Source: Desulfococcus sp. (GTDB lineage Bacteria; Desulfobacterota; Desulfobacteria; Desulfobacterales; Desulfosalsimonadaceae). From it: a DNA stretch of 7,778 nucleotides. Below are positions 7,357 to 7,778 of this stretch, in pieces. The notes under the pieces were generated by a model, which was given only the letters and a program-made list of their open reading frames with translations, did not search any database and was not told the DNA's origin. The stretch covers positions 1,904-9,681 of the forward strand of contig JAHECJ010000040.1 of assembly GCA_024641805.1 (NCBI GenBank). Reading direction: 5' to 3'. A program made the translations under genes and the position numbers. Each line of letters starts with the position of its first letter. Positions within the stretch are counted from its first letter, which is position 1.

Positions 7357-7709
7357 GGAGTTGTCTTTGCGGCAATATTTTCCGGTAAATCAATCGGCAG
7401 ACTGTTCTGATTCCAGACAGTCCACCCGTTGACCAGTGCCTGGACCTGTTCAAAGCCGAGATCACAGAGAAAAACGGCCAACTTGTCACACAGGTCACAG
7501 GTGGCCCCATCGCAATAGGTAATGATATGTTTATCCGATGGGATTTTTTCAATGACGTCAAAGCATTTTTCTTCCGCCTGCTGCCAGGGCAGATTGAGGG
7601 CTCCCCGAATATGCCCCTGATTATATAAGGATTCAGGACGTGCATCGATAAATATTGCTTGATTGGCATTAAAAAGCACAGCCGCATCATTCACTGAAAT
7701 AGTTGACAT
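7353..7709 (-). CDS. Single-domain rhodanese-like sulfurtransferase
   Basis: The 118-residue protein, probably cytoplasmic, contains one rhodanese domain. Seen: ISVNDAAVLF at the start, IDARPESLYNQGHIRGALNLP at 21-41 (the CH2A-type D-R and GHI-GA-N-P signature), and the active-site loop YCDGATCDLC at 65-74. Rhodaneses carry sulfane sulfur as a persulfide on the loop cysteine, here C66. NGWTVW (94-99) is the usual C-terminal signature. Extra cysteines C71, C74 and C82 surround the loop. The length is normal for a single domain, and the natural domain start fits ATG 7707-7709. No strong ribosome site precedes it. The frame stays open upstream to the window edge, so a longer protein cannot be excluded. 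It is the first visible gene of a coupled operon with a CDF transporter and a MauE/DoxX protein. The acceptor of the sulfur is unknown. Confidence 0.9.
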   Translation of the reverse strand: MSTISVNDAAVLFNANQAIFIDARPESLYNQGHIRGALNLPWQQAEEKCFDVIEKIPSDKHIITYCDGATCDLCDKLAVFLCDLGFEQVQALVNGWTVWNQNSLPIDLPENIAAKTTP

Positions 7710-7714
7710 ATAAC

Positions 7715-7732
7715 CCGGAAACGTGTTTCCGG
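7715..7732. repeat. 18-bp inverted repeat just upstream of the rhodanese gene
   Basis: CCGGAAAC (7715-7722) and GTTTCCGG (7725-7732) are exact reverse complements around two bases. The right arm-to-start distance is five bases, so it overlaps the region where a ribosome site would be. The compact dyad resembles a dimeric repressor operator. It would also restrict ribosome access if transcribed, although a two-base loop must open to fold. The sequence is seen; its role is inferred. Confidence 0.5.
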
Positions 7733-7778
7733 AGATATTTTCACTCCAGGGGCAGAACAGGGGAAGGGTTTTTGCGCG
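7733..7778 (-). other. Window-edge sequence upstream of the rhodanese gene, undecided
   Basis: Two readings are possible on the minus strand. The frame of the rhodanese is open here (it would give LFCPWSENISGNTFPGY before the Met), allowing an N-terminal extension. A second frame ends at TGA 7741-7743 after PSPVLPLE and could be the tail of an upstream operon gene. Too little sequence is available to choose. Confidence 0.2.

Noticed and set aside
7271..7690. Minus-strand 139-codon frame across the rhodanese and transporter
   Set aside because: It is out of frame with two clear protein families, and its own sequence has no domain signature.

Overview
The window looks like a chromosomal segment from a Gram-negative anaerobe. 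Desulfobacterota, in particular Desulfobacterales-like sulfate reducers, is my best guess. The basis is a very large Ser/Thr-kinase/AAA signalling protein of the kind abundant in those bacteria and in cyanobacteria, a rhodanese with a CDG-type loop next to a MauE/DoxX membrane protein, moderate GC with CCG/CGG/GGC-rich codon use, and good Shine-Dalgarno sites. The lineage is an inference; there is no rRNA or marker gene here.

Left part (1-3560, minus strand): one uninterrupted reading frame of about 1186 codons that runs off the left edge. It starts at 3560 behind a GAGGAG ribosome site. It encodes a Ser/Thr-kinase-like domain, an AAA/STAND-type ATPase with clear Walker A and B motifs, and a long helical solenoid. 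The C-terminus, where relatives carry GAF and histidine-kinase modules, is outside the window. The kinase fold has its ATP lysine, DFG and activation-segment motifs, but the catalytic Asp of HRD is Asn (HKN, residue 128).

Middle part (3561-4493): a divergent intergenic region of about 930 bases. It holds a perfect 8-bp dyad in the kinase leader, and a more GC-rich patch (about 3800-4050) that looks like the remnant of one or two minus-strand reading frames with an ATGA overlap. A strongly AT-rich block (about 4045-4400) follows, carrying a good sigma70-like promoter (TTGATT-17-TATGAT) for the next gene.

Centre (4494-5849, plus strand): a lone radical SAM gene of the lysine 2,3-aminomutase (KamA) superfamily, of a subgroup whose substrate is not evident from the sequence. 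It keeps the CxxxCxxC cluster motif and GGDP, but the usual PLP loop PGGGGK is shortened to ARPGK.

Right part (5870-7709, minus strand): a tightly packed operon read right to left. The order is single-domain rhodanese, then CDF-type cation efflux transporter, then MauE/DoxX-family membrane protein with a CGC motif. Both junctions are 4-base ATGA stop/start overlaps, so the three are probably translationally coupled. This links sulfur or thiol handling with divalent metal export in one transcript. An 18-bp inverted repeat lies just upstream of the rhodanese start. The operon converges on the radical SAM gene with only 20 bases between the stops.

No tRNA, rRNA, CRISPR array or intact mobile element was seen.
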